From contig OZ037770.1 in the NCBI GenBank assembly GCA_964035545.1, forward strand, positions 9,574,973-9,638,972: 64,000 bases of DNA, in the 5' to 3' direction. This stretch comes from Bugula neritina. Its lineage: Eukaryota; Bryozoa; Gymnolaemata; Cheilostomatida; Bugulidae. Each line of letters begins with the position of its first letter. The stretch's first letter is position 1. The position numbers and the translations under genes were made by a program. The notes under the pieces are model-generated. The model was not told where the DNA came from, did no database searches, and saw nothing but the letters and a program-made list of their open reading frames with translations. Positions 43,560 through 58,600 of this stretch are shown one piece after another.

Positions 43560-46440
43560 TGTCACCGTCCCACTCGTAATTGACCACAAGTTAACACTTG
43601 AAGTTGAACTAGACAATTTATAAAGCTGAACGGGAATTCAATATGAATATTCTGACAGAGTTTCACGCGAACGAAACATTAAGTTCGACTATAAAATGTA
43701 TCCTTATGAAAAGGACTAGCCCTCGGAGTATCAGTATGAGTATTACTATCAACTCAAGTATTAGTAGGAGTATTGGCGTATCACCAACAGTAAGACTAAG
43801 TGAGTAACACTGTATGAGTATCAGTGCGAATGCCTAGTGACTGTAAAATTACACAGATTTAAAAACTTATACTAATACTTATAGCATAGCCATGAAGCTA
43901 AGCAGTAGCAGAATTCAAACAAATTAAAATACAATCAAATTAAAATAAGCGGTAAGCTCAAAAACTAGCGTTTTTCTAACAGTTACTCCAAGACCTGGAC
44001 CACGTTACCTACTTATAACTAAATAATTATCAACATTAATTTCAAGTTCAATGTATCTATAATCACCATCTTTAACTCAACGAACGGAAACTAATAATTA
44101 TGAACTAAAGCCAGTGTACTTATGGAGGTTTATGGTGAGCGACAAGGAGTTTACTAGCTCGCTAGTAGCTGCTGCTTTAACTGAATTTACAATTCGTGCG
44201 ATTGTCAAATGTATTCAAATAGACAATGCTCGGGCTCTACTTTTGACAATGACAGCTACTATTACCAATAACCCTTTAACCAACCACTTAATTTAATAGA
44301 CGAATCCTGCTTGAATAGATAGTGAACATGCCCCAGACGTCAATGTTGTGTTGGACACATAACTCTAACAGGAATTATTATGTTTATACTCACGTTACAA
44401 TTCTATAATAATATTATAGTAGAAAATCGCCTAGCTTTTCCACCAAGGGAAAATAACTCTATAAATTCCGCTGCTGGACGAATCAGCAGTGTCAAGTTTA
44501 GTACTACGCAGAAAGTTGCTCCATTCGCTTGATACAGATTGCTACCATACAAGAAATTTTGAGATTTTAATAAAAATAATTCTCTATTATTTGGTTGTTG
44601 ACTTCGAAATTTAAAGTGTACCAACAACATGAACTGAAAGTTTGCCATTTATTAGAAAGATCTTGGTGCGTTAATCAAGAATTATTTTATTAATAAAATA
44701 TTTAAAATATGTAGTGCGTTTTCATTAAAAATAAGATTTTCAATATAACTGAGTTTCTGTATAAATGAGGTTTCTTTAAAGTAGGCATTGTGTGACTCAA
44801 ACTATTTGAAAAAAATTAAGATAAAATCAAGGCAGTGGACAGCAAATTGCTAGTGCAGAAATATTTACAGATATGTATATAAATATTATATAATATGTAA
44901 TTGACGAAAAATAAATATATAGAAAATGTTAATAGTATACTTTTAGCTAAGTATGACCAAGCAAAGTAAACCAAATGTTGTAAATATTGCTAAAGATGAA
45001 AAATAAATTTTAAGTAGAATATAATAAATATTTGATAACTATAACCTAAACTTGAATATTGATGACATTTACATAGGAAACAAAGAGAATATAAACAAAA
45101 AATCTTAATTATTAATTGGAAAAATAATTTTGATATAATTTCCGAAAGTAATATAGCATTTTATCACAGTATATTTTACAGCATTATTATTTATACTCCT
45201 TAAAGTTGTTAAAATTATTATTGCTAAGGTTGTTTCCACACCAAGATGCACAAGTGTCTTTATGTTTGACTTCATATCAAGAATTAATCTTCAGTCCGGA
45301 GTCATTTACTGGTGGGGGGATAGTGATGCATAGACCTTATACTTGTACCACTAAAACATATACACTCAGAATAATATAAGTTTAATACTTTTTTTTAAAT
45401 TTCACCAGATATGAGACAAAGCTAAGAGTATACAGTAATAAGTTTTACTGTATTTCGTGGTAAAATATATCCATGGGACTTATATATGTTTATTACCAAC
45501 ATAAAGCAGAACTTGATATCAGGCGAATTTAGCAGTCACATTTATATTATTTACTTTTGATGGCACTTATAGGCTGTATAGAAAATGAAACAGATAGCTG
45601 GTGAAAAATAGGCAAGTGTTTGAACCATTAAGCTTATATCTCAGATAGAGAAGTGAAAAACTGACAGAAGCCGAAGTAGACAGAGTAGTAAGCAACGTAA
45701 CTTGACATAAAGAAAGCATCAATTCACACAGTAAAACAAACTTGCTCTTACAACGATATGGAAAACACAACAATAAGCTTATAAACTCTGAATAAGTCTA
45801 ATATTCTCTTTATAATATAAATTAAGTGTAGAAATAAACGTTGCGGTAGCTGCTATATTCAACTAAACTTTACACTCATACATTTGTGTATTTGCAATAA
45901 AATATAATGAATAAAAAGTTGCAATTGTGTGAACATAATACCACCACTTCTATTTTATCTAACAACCAGCAGCAAGTCGTGACAAGTACCTGTCATTGCT
46001 AAGGTTACTAGCTAATTTACCCTTAGCTAGTATATCGGTAGGCGTGTTATTTGTGGTGGTAGCTGTTGTAGAGGATTGTTTAAGAGAATCAAGCAATACT
46101 GACCATGAATATTGCGTACAACAGGAACAACTCACCCACTGTGGGTTAGACACCCTATAAGGACAGCTACGAGGTAGTAATAAACATGTGTCGCTATACA
46201 GAATGGAAATCAAATAAACTATTCTTGTATCAATATTGGTTAGATAATCGACAACCGTGGCACACATGAATAGATCAACCCTCAAAGTGTAACATTTTTT
46301 CCAATTTAAATTATAGTTTTTTTTAAATAAATTTGACAAGACAGTGAAAATCCTGCTTTTGTTGAATCAATGAACTACTTTTAATACAGGAATATGGGTC
46401 AGCACAGAATGTTAGATTTAACCTCTCGTTGACATATCAT
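43560..46440. other. Intergenic stretch between PAIP1 and CAMTA
   Basis: It holds the upstream region of PAIP1 (just right of 43527) and the 3' side of CAMTA. It is AT-rich. The ORFs at 44114-44296, 44403-44648, 45567-45773 and 45959-46339 show no domain and no convincing exon signals. No repeat family was recognised. Confidence 0.5.
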
Positions 46441-46638
46441 TTAATAATAAAAACAGTCTAACAGAGCAACAAGTGACAGCCCTTCACTGTGATGTCACAG
46501 ATTTGTATTTCTATCAAAAGCACAAAACTGTGAAACCATGAATTTAGTCATTATACAGATAGCTTTAGCGAGGACACCAAAGGTGATGCTTGCTCCACAC
46601 ATAAAATAATATAAGAGAAAAAAAAACATTTAAATCAC

Positions 46639-49600
46639 CTTCCATCTTGAGAAGCTGGCTTGTTACATTTCTTTCTATTGTAGTGGGTCCTAAAAGCAAA
46701 GCAACATTATATTATAAGTAGAAACATGTGCTGTGTGTATAGTGAATACTGAGCTAAATAGCATGAGAAAGTACCATTTCCGGGTTAAGCATAACATTCT
46801 AAGCATAAAAGAATCACACAATAGCTGAACACAGTTTTGTAATGACAACTTAAATACCTACATACAACTACATGTACTAGAAATACCCACATTCAATTAC
46901 AGCTACTATATAAATATCTACATTCAACTATGTGCGCTACAAACACCTGTATTCAACTACACTTACTGCATTCGATGTGCATGTAACAGAAAGAGATAGG
47001 TGCAGTAATAGAGAAGTTGAGAAAAGTCTGTGTTCTAGATAAAAATATAGCAGAAGAAGTTATGTTCTTGCAAGAAATTCAACCGCCGCTCCAAATCAAA
47101 ATTTATAAAGAAATTTAAAGAACTTAGCTGTGTCAATTTCTCCACTACTGCTCCTAAATCAACATAAATGAGGCAGAGCAGCTAACGTACACAAAAACAA
47201 GACACGAACAGCAGAAGAGAATTACTGGTACCTGAACTTTTGCTGAATGACAACAGCTGCATTTCTACTACGTTTGAAATGCTCGTGCTCTCTGTAGGCT
47301 CGGTAGTGATGTTGAATCAGCAATGCGGCATCACGACTTTTCTTAAACCTCTTCTGGGCGTAGTAAGATCTGAACTGTGATTGGATAAGCGTGGCGGCTT
47401 GCTGCTTCTGTATGTGCCTAAGGGTGGTGAACTGCAAGAGAATGTATACAACATAATTGCATGTTTATGGGCGACGTCTGCAGCAGTTACTAGAGGAGAT
47501 GCCTAATTATCTGTAAAAATCGATACAGTAGAGTGTAGTCAGACTAATACCATGGATTAAGTTACATTGCCGTCTTATTTCTCTACTAAGCAATGCTGAA
47601 AAAGCAACAAAATTTAAGAACCATGACATGGCACTAGTTCGTAGTAGAGCTTTAGATATTATATTAAAGTTTGGAGTTGTCTCATCACCAGTCAATGGTC
47701 TACTCGAGGGCAGGTGAAAGAGAATATCCTGTATATGGCTTTAACTAGAAATTCTAAAAATAGATTACTGGCTGAGGTAAACTCATGCGTCCAATTTTTG
47801 TTCTCTTGAATGCTGACCGGACAGATAAAAGTTAAGAGCGGACAACACTGAAAAAAATTTTAAAATATTTTCAAAAATTTAGCTCTTTATAGTTTATTAA
47901 AACTTTTGCACATTCGACTTGAAATTTTAAAAACCGGTTTTATTTATATAAAATACTGCCTGCATTCAGAGTTTATAATGAGGAATGTGACGATCTAACC
48001 TCTTTAAATCTCCTGTAGTACGTCTGAATAATCTTGGCAGCTTCTATTTCTCTTTGCTGCTGCTTTTTGTCTTTGAACTGACGAAACGCGTGTTGAATGA
48101 CTTGCGCTGCCTGATAGAGTTTCCGCTGCTCTGTATCAGACAGCGTCAACTGCGAAAGTCCATACTCCACCCCCTCACCTGGCAAATAACACCCACTTCT
48201 AATATCATATTCAGTTCGAAATACAGTGCTCTCTCTTAACCTCATGGTTCTCATTTTAACGAAATCTCATAGGACACGTGAAGGGCTTATACTTCCTCTC
48301 TCCCCCCTTTTTGTCACTTGTGTATGTGTGTATAGGGACAGAATGGCCCAATTTAATTGAAACTCGATTTGAATCTGGTAGTCTAATATATCACAAATTG
48401 TCATTTCAAGACTTGTAGCTTAGTAAGATACAGAGGGAGTACTGTAAGTCTATCAGTGAATATGACACACAGAAAATTAATTGTAGTTTAGCACAGATTA
48501 TATAAAGAAAAAATAGTAGCTTCAGACTGTTTCATAAACATACAGACTTTGCTGTATCACCATATTTATGACAACTTGTATAACCGATAGTTTTGTAAAA
48601 ATTGCCACAGGCGTTGCATACCCGCATTAAAGTATTCTCCAAGTATCTGTGCACTGGGTGGGGGGCTGTCCGACCGTCCCGTATTATAAGAAGTAGTGCT
48701 AGCAACAGATGTTGAGTGGTAAGGAGAGGCAAGGCTGGCAGGAGTGACAACTCCCATGTGATAGTAGGGTGACGAGTTGAAGAAGGACGCGGAATGAGTT
48801 TGTGAACTCGTAGCTGCACTGAAACATGGGCTGGAGGACAGACGACTCCTAAAATAGTTCATAAAACGATTTTAGCCATAGATATATGCCCGCAAACGTT
48901 GTGATTCTGTGCTGTGTGATTCTGAAGTAGTAGATCTCAAACATTTAGCAGACCTATACTAAACTTTAATTGAACATTTTTTTTCATCACTGGCACAGTA
49001 TAGAAATAGCATAAATTCATTATCAACACTTAAAACAGACTATTTTTTTTGAAAATGGCAAACTGCAATCAGTGATGACATAATTGTAAAGAAATGTGTA
49101 GGAAGCACAAGCGACATCTGTAGAGTATAATGGGGAAAAGTAAGGGTACCTGTTCCACTCCTCCACCCAGTCACTAGTAAGAGGTGTACAAACTCCACTA
49201 TCCTCCGCATACGAGGGAGTAGAACTGAACGATGACCTTGAAGAACTTCTCTCTCTGTACGACAGCAGAGCAACTGAACTGCTGTCATCGGAGGCTGTCG
49301 ACTTAATCCTACAGAGAATATATATTTCATTATATTATATATTCAATGCATCCTCACAGATATACGCAAAATGCAAAGGAGTTAATAATTCTATTCAAAA
49401 TGATTCTAATTTTTGTCAGCTGGAAGTGGGATTATTTTGTGTAGAAAACCAAACAAATGGACTTGTTGTACAATTTAATGGGACTGAATAACGAACTACA
49501 GGGTGCTGATAACTCCCAAAGAAACAAAAACCTGGATGTAACAAGTCAGTAGAACTTAGCACTTAGTTTGCTCATCATATTCTGAGATTGCAAAGAATGC

Positions 49601-52600
49601 AAGAAGTGATGTTTGGGTTCAAACATCACTTCCTGCAAAAGCTTCTCTCTAATTGCATGTAATTTTCCGTTTAATTATAACTGAATATACAGCTCATTAT
49701 TATAACTATATATCCTAAATATACCATTAGAACATACAACTAAAACACAAAGGACTTCCTATGATTCACAAAGCTAGCAACTATGATGACAGCAACATTA
49801 GTAGCACTCATGAACCGAAAGACAACACCTACCTGTCAGGTATAGCCGCTATGATATGCTCAGCGAGAGTTCGTATGTGGGTGTGCACATCCCCCTCAGT
49901 CTCAATCACACTAGAGTTACCGTCATCCGACACGCCTTCCACATCTACTATGAAGTCCTCTTCGCCCAGCTCTCTGTGATAAATACATAATATCAGGTGT
50001 ACTGGGGAATACCGGGAGACTTGGTATACCTAATGGTAGACTCTCTTTCACTTTAACAAATCATTGCCTTTTACAGTGCATTAGAAAGTCAATCAATTAG
50101 ATTTATAGTACAGATGGTGAAGAACTGCAAATTAAACTGAAACCTAGTATATTTAAAGTTAGCTTGAAACTTATGTAAATTTATCACGCAACCTCAAAAC
50201 ATTTAAATAACCGGTAACACACTTCACTTATGCAGTATTAAAAATATTTTTTTATATATATTAGTTGTCATCTACATACTGTTTTAAGGTTAAATGCCTG
50301 ATCAATTTTGTTTCATAATGAATTTTGTGCAAGTATGTGCTAAACTGATCTGGGTATTCATATCCCTTGGAAATGACGTTTCCGGTTGGCTTTGACTTAC
50401 CGCTACTAAAAAACTTATACTAATTATAGCTAACTTTCATTGCATGTTATTTATAGCTGATGCACTGCACAGCCTAATGACTGATATGGCTTTAAAGTTC
50501 AAAACTTAGAAATTACTAATGCAGCTGTCGCGTAACCATACCTTAGCTCAGTTCCAACAAATAAAAACAGTTCAAAGGTTACAATCCATCATAGAGTGGA
50601 GAAATGCTAATAATATTGTACATCTATATAGAAACACAAAGAGAAACTCAAACGACTACTACCTTGCAGCTACCAATACTAACAATATTCATTTTTAAAT
50701 AGAAAAACCATTTTTTTTCAGAATTATATCACTTGAGATTCAGACTGACTATTTGCACAGGCCGAACCTTTGCGTGTTGAGAGACATAGAGATGGGTTCC
50801 TCCAGGTGGTGTAGTGGAGAAGGTGTGTGCATGCTATCTGGGGTGGAGCAGTGTATGTCTGTATCTACACTCAGTCCAGAAGGAGTATGGGGAGACCCGG
50901 TCAAGTGTGAAGGTAAATACGCACTGTTTGGAGTACTGTTATGCCTGGTTACCTAGCAACAAGTAAATAAATACTACCTGCAAATCATCATTATGATAAT
51001 TATATATAAAATAATTATAATCATATTATAATTATTTTTATACATAATATTATATAAGTACTATAAATTATTATAATTATGAAATCACTATTAAAATGAA
51101 AATCAACTAATTTTGCCAGCAAGAATATACTATAATCAATTACAGTGCATTCTCTATATCTCACTAAGCTACGAGTCTGGACGCCTCAATTCGTGACATA
51201 TTATAATACCACATTTAAATCGCTGATTAATTAAATATGACCATTTGGTCTCTATACACACAAAAATAAACCACGAAATGAGGGTCCAAGCCTTTCTCGT
51301 GACCTATAGAAATTCGTGAGAAAGGAATCCGTGAGATACAGAGGGAGCACTGGAATACATTACAATTTTATTTTGATAAATTAATATATTAGAATTCTCA
51401 ATCTCATTTTACAAGGCAGCTATTCCGGTCACATCACAACATAAACTTAAAAGATATAGCTCGGAATCTGCCAATACTGCAAGTATAACATACGGGTGGG
51501 TGTCTGACTGGTGAGGAACGTCTCGCAGGAGAGGCAGACCTCCTGAGAGTGTGTTTGTTTGGAAAGAGAGTGCATTTGTTGAGCCCTTGATGCTCAAGTT
51601 TGGACTCCAGAACCGAGTGCTCTTGCTGCACCAGCATCTCCTAGAGAAATGAAACATAATATCCACTAATTAGCCTGTGAATCTTACAAAACACAGGTAG
51701 ATGTAGCTTACTTAATACCAGATCGTGTCAATTACCACATCACATGTAAAGTGATGTCATATAATTATAATATGTAATAATATACTACAATATGTAATGT
51801 TTATAACGTGCTAAAAAGTAATGAATGCTGCTTATCTCAGCTTTTTGTATAAATGCTAAGAAATGAATGTACAAGCCACGGCGATAGTTAAGTTCTATAA
51901 GGAAATTGAAAAAAATAGCTCAATTTAAACAGTTTAACTGGTATCATCCATCAAAGTTGAAGACATAAATGAAGATCGGAAGAGCTTCTCCCAAGAGCTT
52001 CATTTAAAAGACTGACTTAAAAAGTTTGCTTTAAAATGTGCCAATATTTACCTGCATATCGACTGCACTGCAAAAACTTACCACGATATGTTTGTTCCTA
52101 AATGCTCTGGCAAGACTCAAGGGAGTCATTCCCTCTTTATTGATTTCGTCTAGTACCAAACGGTCCATGTAATACAAGACAAGGGCAGTCTCCATTCGAC
52201 CCAATGCACATGCCCAGTGCTATGAAATAAAGCATTCGTACAATAGTAACTGCACAGGAGGTCATGAGTTCAAGATACAGCAATGAGTCATACAGGCATA
52301 AGTGAATATTACATACGGAGTAAAATTATACTAACCAGAGGAAAGCATCCATTATTGTCGGGCGTTGATGTTGATACTTCATTAGCTAGAATGTCACAAG
52401 AGCTTTCATTTCTATAACAAACATTTATATAACACAGTGTAAACATATATCACAACCAGAAATGTGACAACTCTAAATGCTTGTATAATATGAAATGAAA
52501 CTAAAATAAACCTTTTTGAAATTAAAATATTAAATTATTTTGGATGAATATCTCTAAGATACCTGTTGACAAAAGTAGAAAGAAATATTCAAATTGATCC

Positions 52601-55600
52601 AAAATTACAGAGAAACTTTAACGATAAAACTACTAACACAATGAAAATTTCAAATCAACCTACTAAGTAAAAAAATCAAGGCGATTTGCATCTTTGTGTG
52701 AAGTTAGATTAGCTAACATTGTCTGTGAAGGAACGGTATTATAGGACCCGTGGTATCTGTTGATAAATAAGAGACCATAGCACTTAGATAGCTACAGAGA
52801 TGCAGCTTAGGGCCATGCAATATCATGCTCTTCATACCAGATGGTGCCAACATTTTGTAATTATGAGCAAGTATAAAGTAGTGGTTAGTTTCTTACCTCC
52901 AAGCCACGAGTGTTTCAAGTAGAGTTCTGTACCCAAGAGCTGCAGCTAAATGGAATAGAGTCAGTCCTTTGAATGAAGCACTGGGAAGAAGCTCTTTTGA
53001 CCTCCATTTATACCTTCAACAATAGAATAAGGCTAATAAAAAACTCACGCAAGTTTATAGTCACTATCCCTGTGAGAAACTCCTGATGGAAAGGGTTTTT
53101 GTTAAAGAGGGCTAAGGACATATTTAAATGAGGCACAGGAGCAATTATGACTGGATGCTCTCCCTAACATCACCAATAGCCTTTGTCTGGGCTCAAACCC
53201 ATGACCTCGTGTTTACTAGGCAAAAGCTCTAACCTCTAGACCACGGCTTCTCCCTAATAAAACAAGGCTAATATACTCTCAAAAATATAAGGCTTTTTAT
53301 AAAATTCGTACAGGGAGCGGATCATTGCATGGTTAACTAAAAAAAAATTTTTTTTTAAACAGAGAGAGAAGTCAGGCTGTTTAGTGCAGATTTCATGGGC
53401 TTAAAATGCTAAATGAACACAGAAAGAATGAACAAATACTAAAAACAACACTAATTAGCTGAGCACACTATTTGAGTTTGACATCTTTATTTTAATCAAT
53501 TGCAAGAGAACACTGAGTGAGATTTCAAAATGAAACAATTTTCATAATAAACAGCAAAGTTACTGGTAAATAAAAATCACCCAGATTTCATTCCTTTGGC
53601 AATGTATTGTATGTGGTGGCACCAGTCCCAATAGCATTCCATACTTTTACTCTATAGGAAGGGAGGGGGGGGGAACTGATGCTGAGCACTATTACATTGC
53701 ATGAAATAATCCAGACTAAATAACTTCAGCTTATATGTGTGATCCACTAAATTGCCTCAAGCTGGCGTGTCTAAAGAGAAAATACCGGACACACACCTTT
53801 GTATGTTTTGCACTAAAGCGCTGACTCGCTGTTCCAAGTTCATGTTGTCTGCCAGGATAGGGGGCGGGAAGAGAATGTCTAATCTGCACTTTATCTGCTC
53901 AATTCGGTCAACTAAAGCCATCTGCAACCGAGACTCTACAAACACATCAGCAGCTATGCGTAGACTAATCAAATTATGGTCTAGCTAACTTCCACTATTG
54001 CAACGAATCATACACATCGAGTAGAATGTAATATTTTGTATTAGCATCTTTCCAATAGCCTAGAATTTCAAAGCCTAGATAATAATGCAAGAGAATTTTG
54101 TTTTTTCAGTTAAACTTCAAAACTCCACTCTACAACTTGAACTCAAGTGACTATTTCTACAGGACATCTTGTTCACTAGAATGCTGGTAAACCATATTAA
54201 ACCCCTACCATGTAGTAATCGTTCATTTTATTAAAATGTTTCAAGCATTAATTTACATATAAAGGGCCCAAATTTTTATTCAAAACTATGTCATTTCGAG
54301 AGTTGTCTTTTCTTAGATTTATAAAGGCCTTAATAGATGAAAATGAAGCTATGATACACGATTCATACAAACTCATAGATTCTAGATAAACTGTAGTAAT
54401 ACCTAAATAGAATTATATAATACCTTCGCACAGGAACCAGGACTTGTGATGTAATGACTCATACTTCCTGTCACGAAACTCGAATTGACAACTTTCAGAG
54501 ATAATCTTATCTGGACATGCTACTGTCACCTGTACAATACCTTGCTTGTGAGCTGCAAGAGAAGAACGGCAATTATAACATATTATTTATAGCAAAATAT
54601 TCAAGTATTCAATAATGTACTGCTTTAGTATTTAATTTAATACTATTTTAGTGTTGAAAATAACAAAATAAACTTAATACAGCTAAAGAGAAAAATAAAA
54701 TACTACAGACATAACAGTGAGTCATGGAGACTAATCGCTGTTGTGCTGCCTGAACAGGAGCTAAACACTAAACAGGTTGACCTGAGTATAAAAAGATTAA
54801 CATGTATATCACATGAACACAGCAGCATATGAAATAAAAAACTCAGCAAGTTTATAGTCGCCATTCCTGTGAGAAATTCCTGGTGAAAAGGGTTTTTGTT
54901 AAATTGGGCTAAGGGCTTATTTAAATGAGGCACAGGAGCAATTATGACTGGATGCTCTTCCTAACATCACCAATGGCCTTTGTCCAGGCTCAAACCCATG
55001 ACTTCAAGTTTACTAGGCGAACGCTCTAACCCCTAGACCACAGCAGCATATGAAATACATAGTAGTAAACGAGTACATGCTACAATATCAAGATATAGAA
55101 CTATTTTACTTACATGCAAAGCCCCCACAAAGATAAATATACAAATACCTGGAGTAATGCAAGACAAGACTCCATCTTGCACAAACTCAGCTGGCACTGT
55201 TTTATCTCCAAATATACAGGAGTACGTATTAGTAGCAGCTTTCCATGGTCCCACCAGGAGCACCTTACAGCCACCTGCCAAATATGACACGTGACAGAGT
55301 ATGTTAGGTTAACAGATTATAGTGTTTATTAATAAAGTCCAACTCAAGGTAAAAACACAACTGGTGTTGTGGTATTTATATTTATTTCTATTTAAAGACT
55401 GGAAGCTCATTTAAAAGCACAAAACTTGTTTATTCTAAGCAGTATAGTGCTGCAACAAATATCCTATGAAGCAGGGGGAGAGAGAGTGCATCAGGAGGTG
55501 ACATTTACAGATGAATAATACCCCATGGTGTAATTTTTTTCTTTTTATAGCGTGAAATTAGTCTATCTGGTGATGAGATCACCTGTGTCAAGTGAATTCA

Positions 55601-58600
55601 TTGAATCTCAAGCTTTCTATTAAAATATCAAACATGTCTCTGTGCTAGTTAGAAAGAAAGCTATACTAAGGGAAGATAACTTAAAACAGAAAATAAAAGA
55701 ATTTTAGAATGCAATAAAAGATATGTTGATCTTGAAAATAATTTAAATCCTTTACAACTTCCCTTGCTATCTTTAAGCATAGCTAATGTTAATACATGGT
55801 AACCTAGCAACGCAAATTAACTTCCCATTTAATGAACGTGTCATATTTACTTTTGACTAGATAAGGGACATGGTTGAAAGTTGAACTTTCTCATCAGGTG
55901 AGAGCAATCAACTAGTAGTTAGCTACAACTGATGTCCATTGAGAGCCGGCAAGAATTTCCAATATTAGCAAGTCAGAAGAATCACTATCAACAGTCGAAA
56001 AAATCTTACGTATTGCATTCAACTCTATGAAGACGATGCGAAAGGGAATAAACAGCTGGAAGACTAAAGTTGCTATTATACCTTCACAATTTTTAGTCAG
56101 AAATTCAATTTAGCCGAGTTTAAAATTTTATCGAGTTGCATTGCATTGTAAAAGCAACTCGTCAAATTTTTTGACTTGTGATGACTTAATAGGCCAATTT
56201 TAGAAAAACAACCAAGGAAATGATAACTCCTTGTAGATATCGGGATTCATGCTTATAATTATAGCAGCTGCCTTTTTCAATTATCGCTTTCATGCTGTCA
56301 ACTTTACTACTATTAGAAAATGAGCTTCTGCGTCAATGTGACTTCAACCATTTTCGGTAAAACTATAAAGGGGTACTGGGACAAGTGATGTTAACTGAAA
56401 CTCGGTACGTTTTTCAGCAAAGTATAAACACAACTATAGACTTGCCTGGACTTGTTCATGAGCGAAAGTATAAACCATAAACACCACTCACCTTCAGAAT
56501 ATGACCATTCAGGGGCCAGAGCTGTAAGCTTCACTTTGTCACATGGTATGACACTATCGGACATGTGCTCTGCCCCAAATATCGATGTGCTATTTTCTAT
56601 AAAAGGCAAGCAGAGATACAAATTAAATAACGCATGACAACAGGCAACTTCTATGAGATGAGTGTATGCAATAATTATTGAAAATTGTTTTCTTTTTAAA
56701 TGAACAAAGGCAACAAAAAATATTAAAATTTACCAACTTAAAATGCTCAATTTAAAATAAAAGTTCCAGCTTGCCAAGTTGAACCTTATGATTTCTATAA
56801 ATTTTTCCATCAAATCTTTAATTTTCATAACCTTGCTTTTTCTATGTGGGGAATATGCAAATGAACTTTAGCATAGGGTTTTTTTCTGGAAACTGCAAAT
56901 AATGAAATTTAAGCCTATTATTAACCCATCATTCACACCAAGTAGATATCATTGTTATGACTTACCATTTGCATCAAAGTCAGTAAAGAGATCAAAAGTG
57001 TTGTCTAATTGCAAGCCTTTTGAAAGATCGTCTGCAGAAGGAGAGCAAGGGTGTGGCATGTTAGCTGAGAGGGCGGAGTTAATCTCCTCTGTACTCATTC
57101 CATATGAATCTAAAATATGCAGTCAGCTGTCACTGGAGATATTGAGATAAAACAGTCATAAACAGAGCTAGTTAATGACATTGAATGCACATGCAAACAT
57201 CATGCATCTAGAAAACCTCAATATTTTGGAGAAAAGCATCAAGCAGCATAAGAATATAGCTAGTTTATATCAATACATGGGACAGGTGCTGCATTTCAAA
57301 AACTGTACTATAAAAACTACATTAATAGTAGTTAAAGTAAGAAATACATGTTTACCATGTTAAAGGCCCACATAAAAATTCATCCCAGCGCTTATGCTTT
57401 GAATACCATACAACTAATCTACATTTCATGCAGTGTTGATATGGAATTCAGAAGAAGGAAAGCATTGGACTAAATAATTCTAACAAATTTCGGCTTAAAA
57501 CTCAATATATTTATTTGTGTCTAGAAAAAATTGTTACGAAAAAGAGATAACTACAGTGAATAATTTACTAATGAAACCCTACTAGAAGTCATTGTATTTT
57601 ATGTAGTGTATGGAGAGACCTGTGAGGTGTGTGTGGGGCAGTGAAGATGATATTTCCATTGGCAGGTCATTCAGGTGCTCCAAGTCAGGTATCTGACTGC
57701 CACCTGTGCTATGTTGGCAAGGCTCCAAAGTGACACTGCTATGTAATGACATCATGCCATCTAGTGACTTAGTCATGGCACCTGGTGGGTGGTCCAGGCT
57801 TGCATATCTTGACTGACTGTTACTAGCGTCCACACTACTATCTGTAACTATCTTTGCATTGTTCAATGCTGGTAACATGTAGTGAGATTCAAAGTTCGAG
57901 GTGGTGGGTTGGTAGGAGGGGGCTCCCAATGAGCTAGATGACTGACTATGGGCAATAGGCTTTGGCAAGATCATCTACAAATAGCAGACCGTGACTGATA
58001 TTACCTTGTGTCAAATTTTACTAAATTTTTATATTGAAACATAATGTGAAATGTATAATTATTTTATGACAATGCCAATGGACTTACTTAAAAACAAAAT
58101 TAAAACTACAAGCCATATTATATTGGAAATAAAGTAAAATACTGGCAATGAAGTTCGTGTGATTCTATAGCCAAAAGAACTGAACAGCTTTCTTATATTA
58201 AAAATAAAACTTTTTAAAAAATATAACCTAGTTGCTAACTCCATTATGTTATTAAATTTGAAAATTGCCACTTGTCTTTACATGTCAACTAACTACATTG
58301 AGAAATAAAATGGCAAATACCTTAGGTGCTGGGCTAAACAACCTAGCACTTTGTTCAACATTTTGGTCTGATGGAGTAGGCGTTAGCCTAGAAGTAAACT
58401 GACTAGATGATAAGCTATCACAGGTATATTGAATGTGTTTAGAGTCTGCAGCATCTTGTAACACTGGTACTGTAGACTTAATAGGGTAGGTGGTGTTAGT
58501 GACATCCGGAGCAGGTGGTTGGTATGATGATATTTGTTGTAGCACAGGTCTTTGATCTACTGTACCCAACACTAGCTGCACATTGCTATTGGGAATCTGT

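Noticed and set aside
45959-46339. ORF proposed as last exon of CAMTA
   Set aside because: No acceptor found that enters its frame from the phase 2 end of exon 46689-46639.
50753-50956. Plus-strand ORF with a good donor-like site
   Set aside because: The opposite strand carries a CAMTA exon (50952-50768) that fits phase on both sides; the plus ORF is its shadow.
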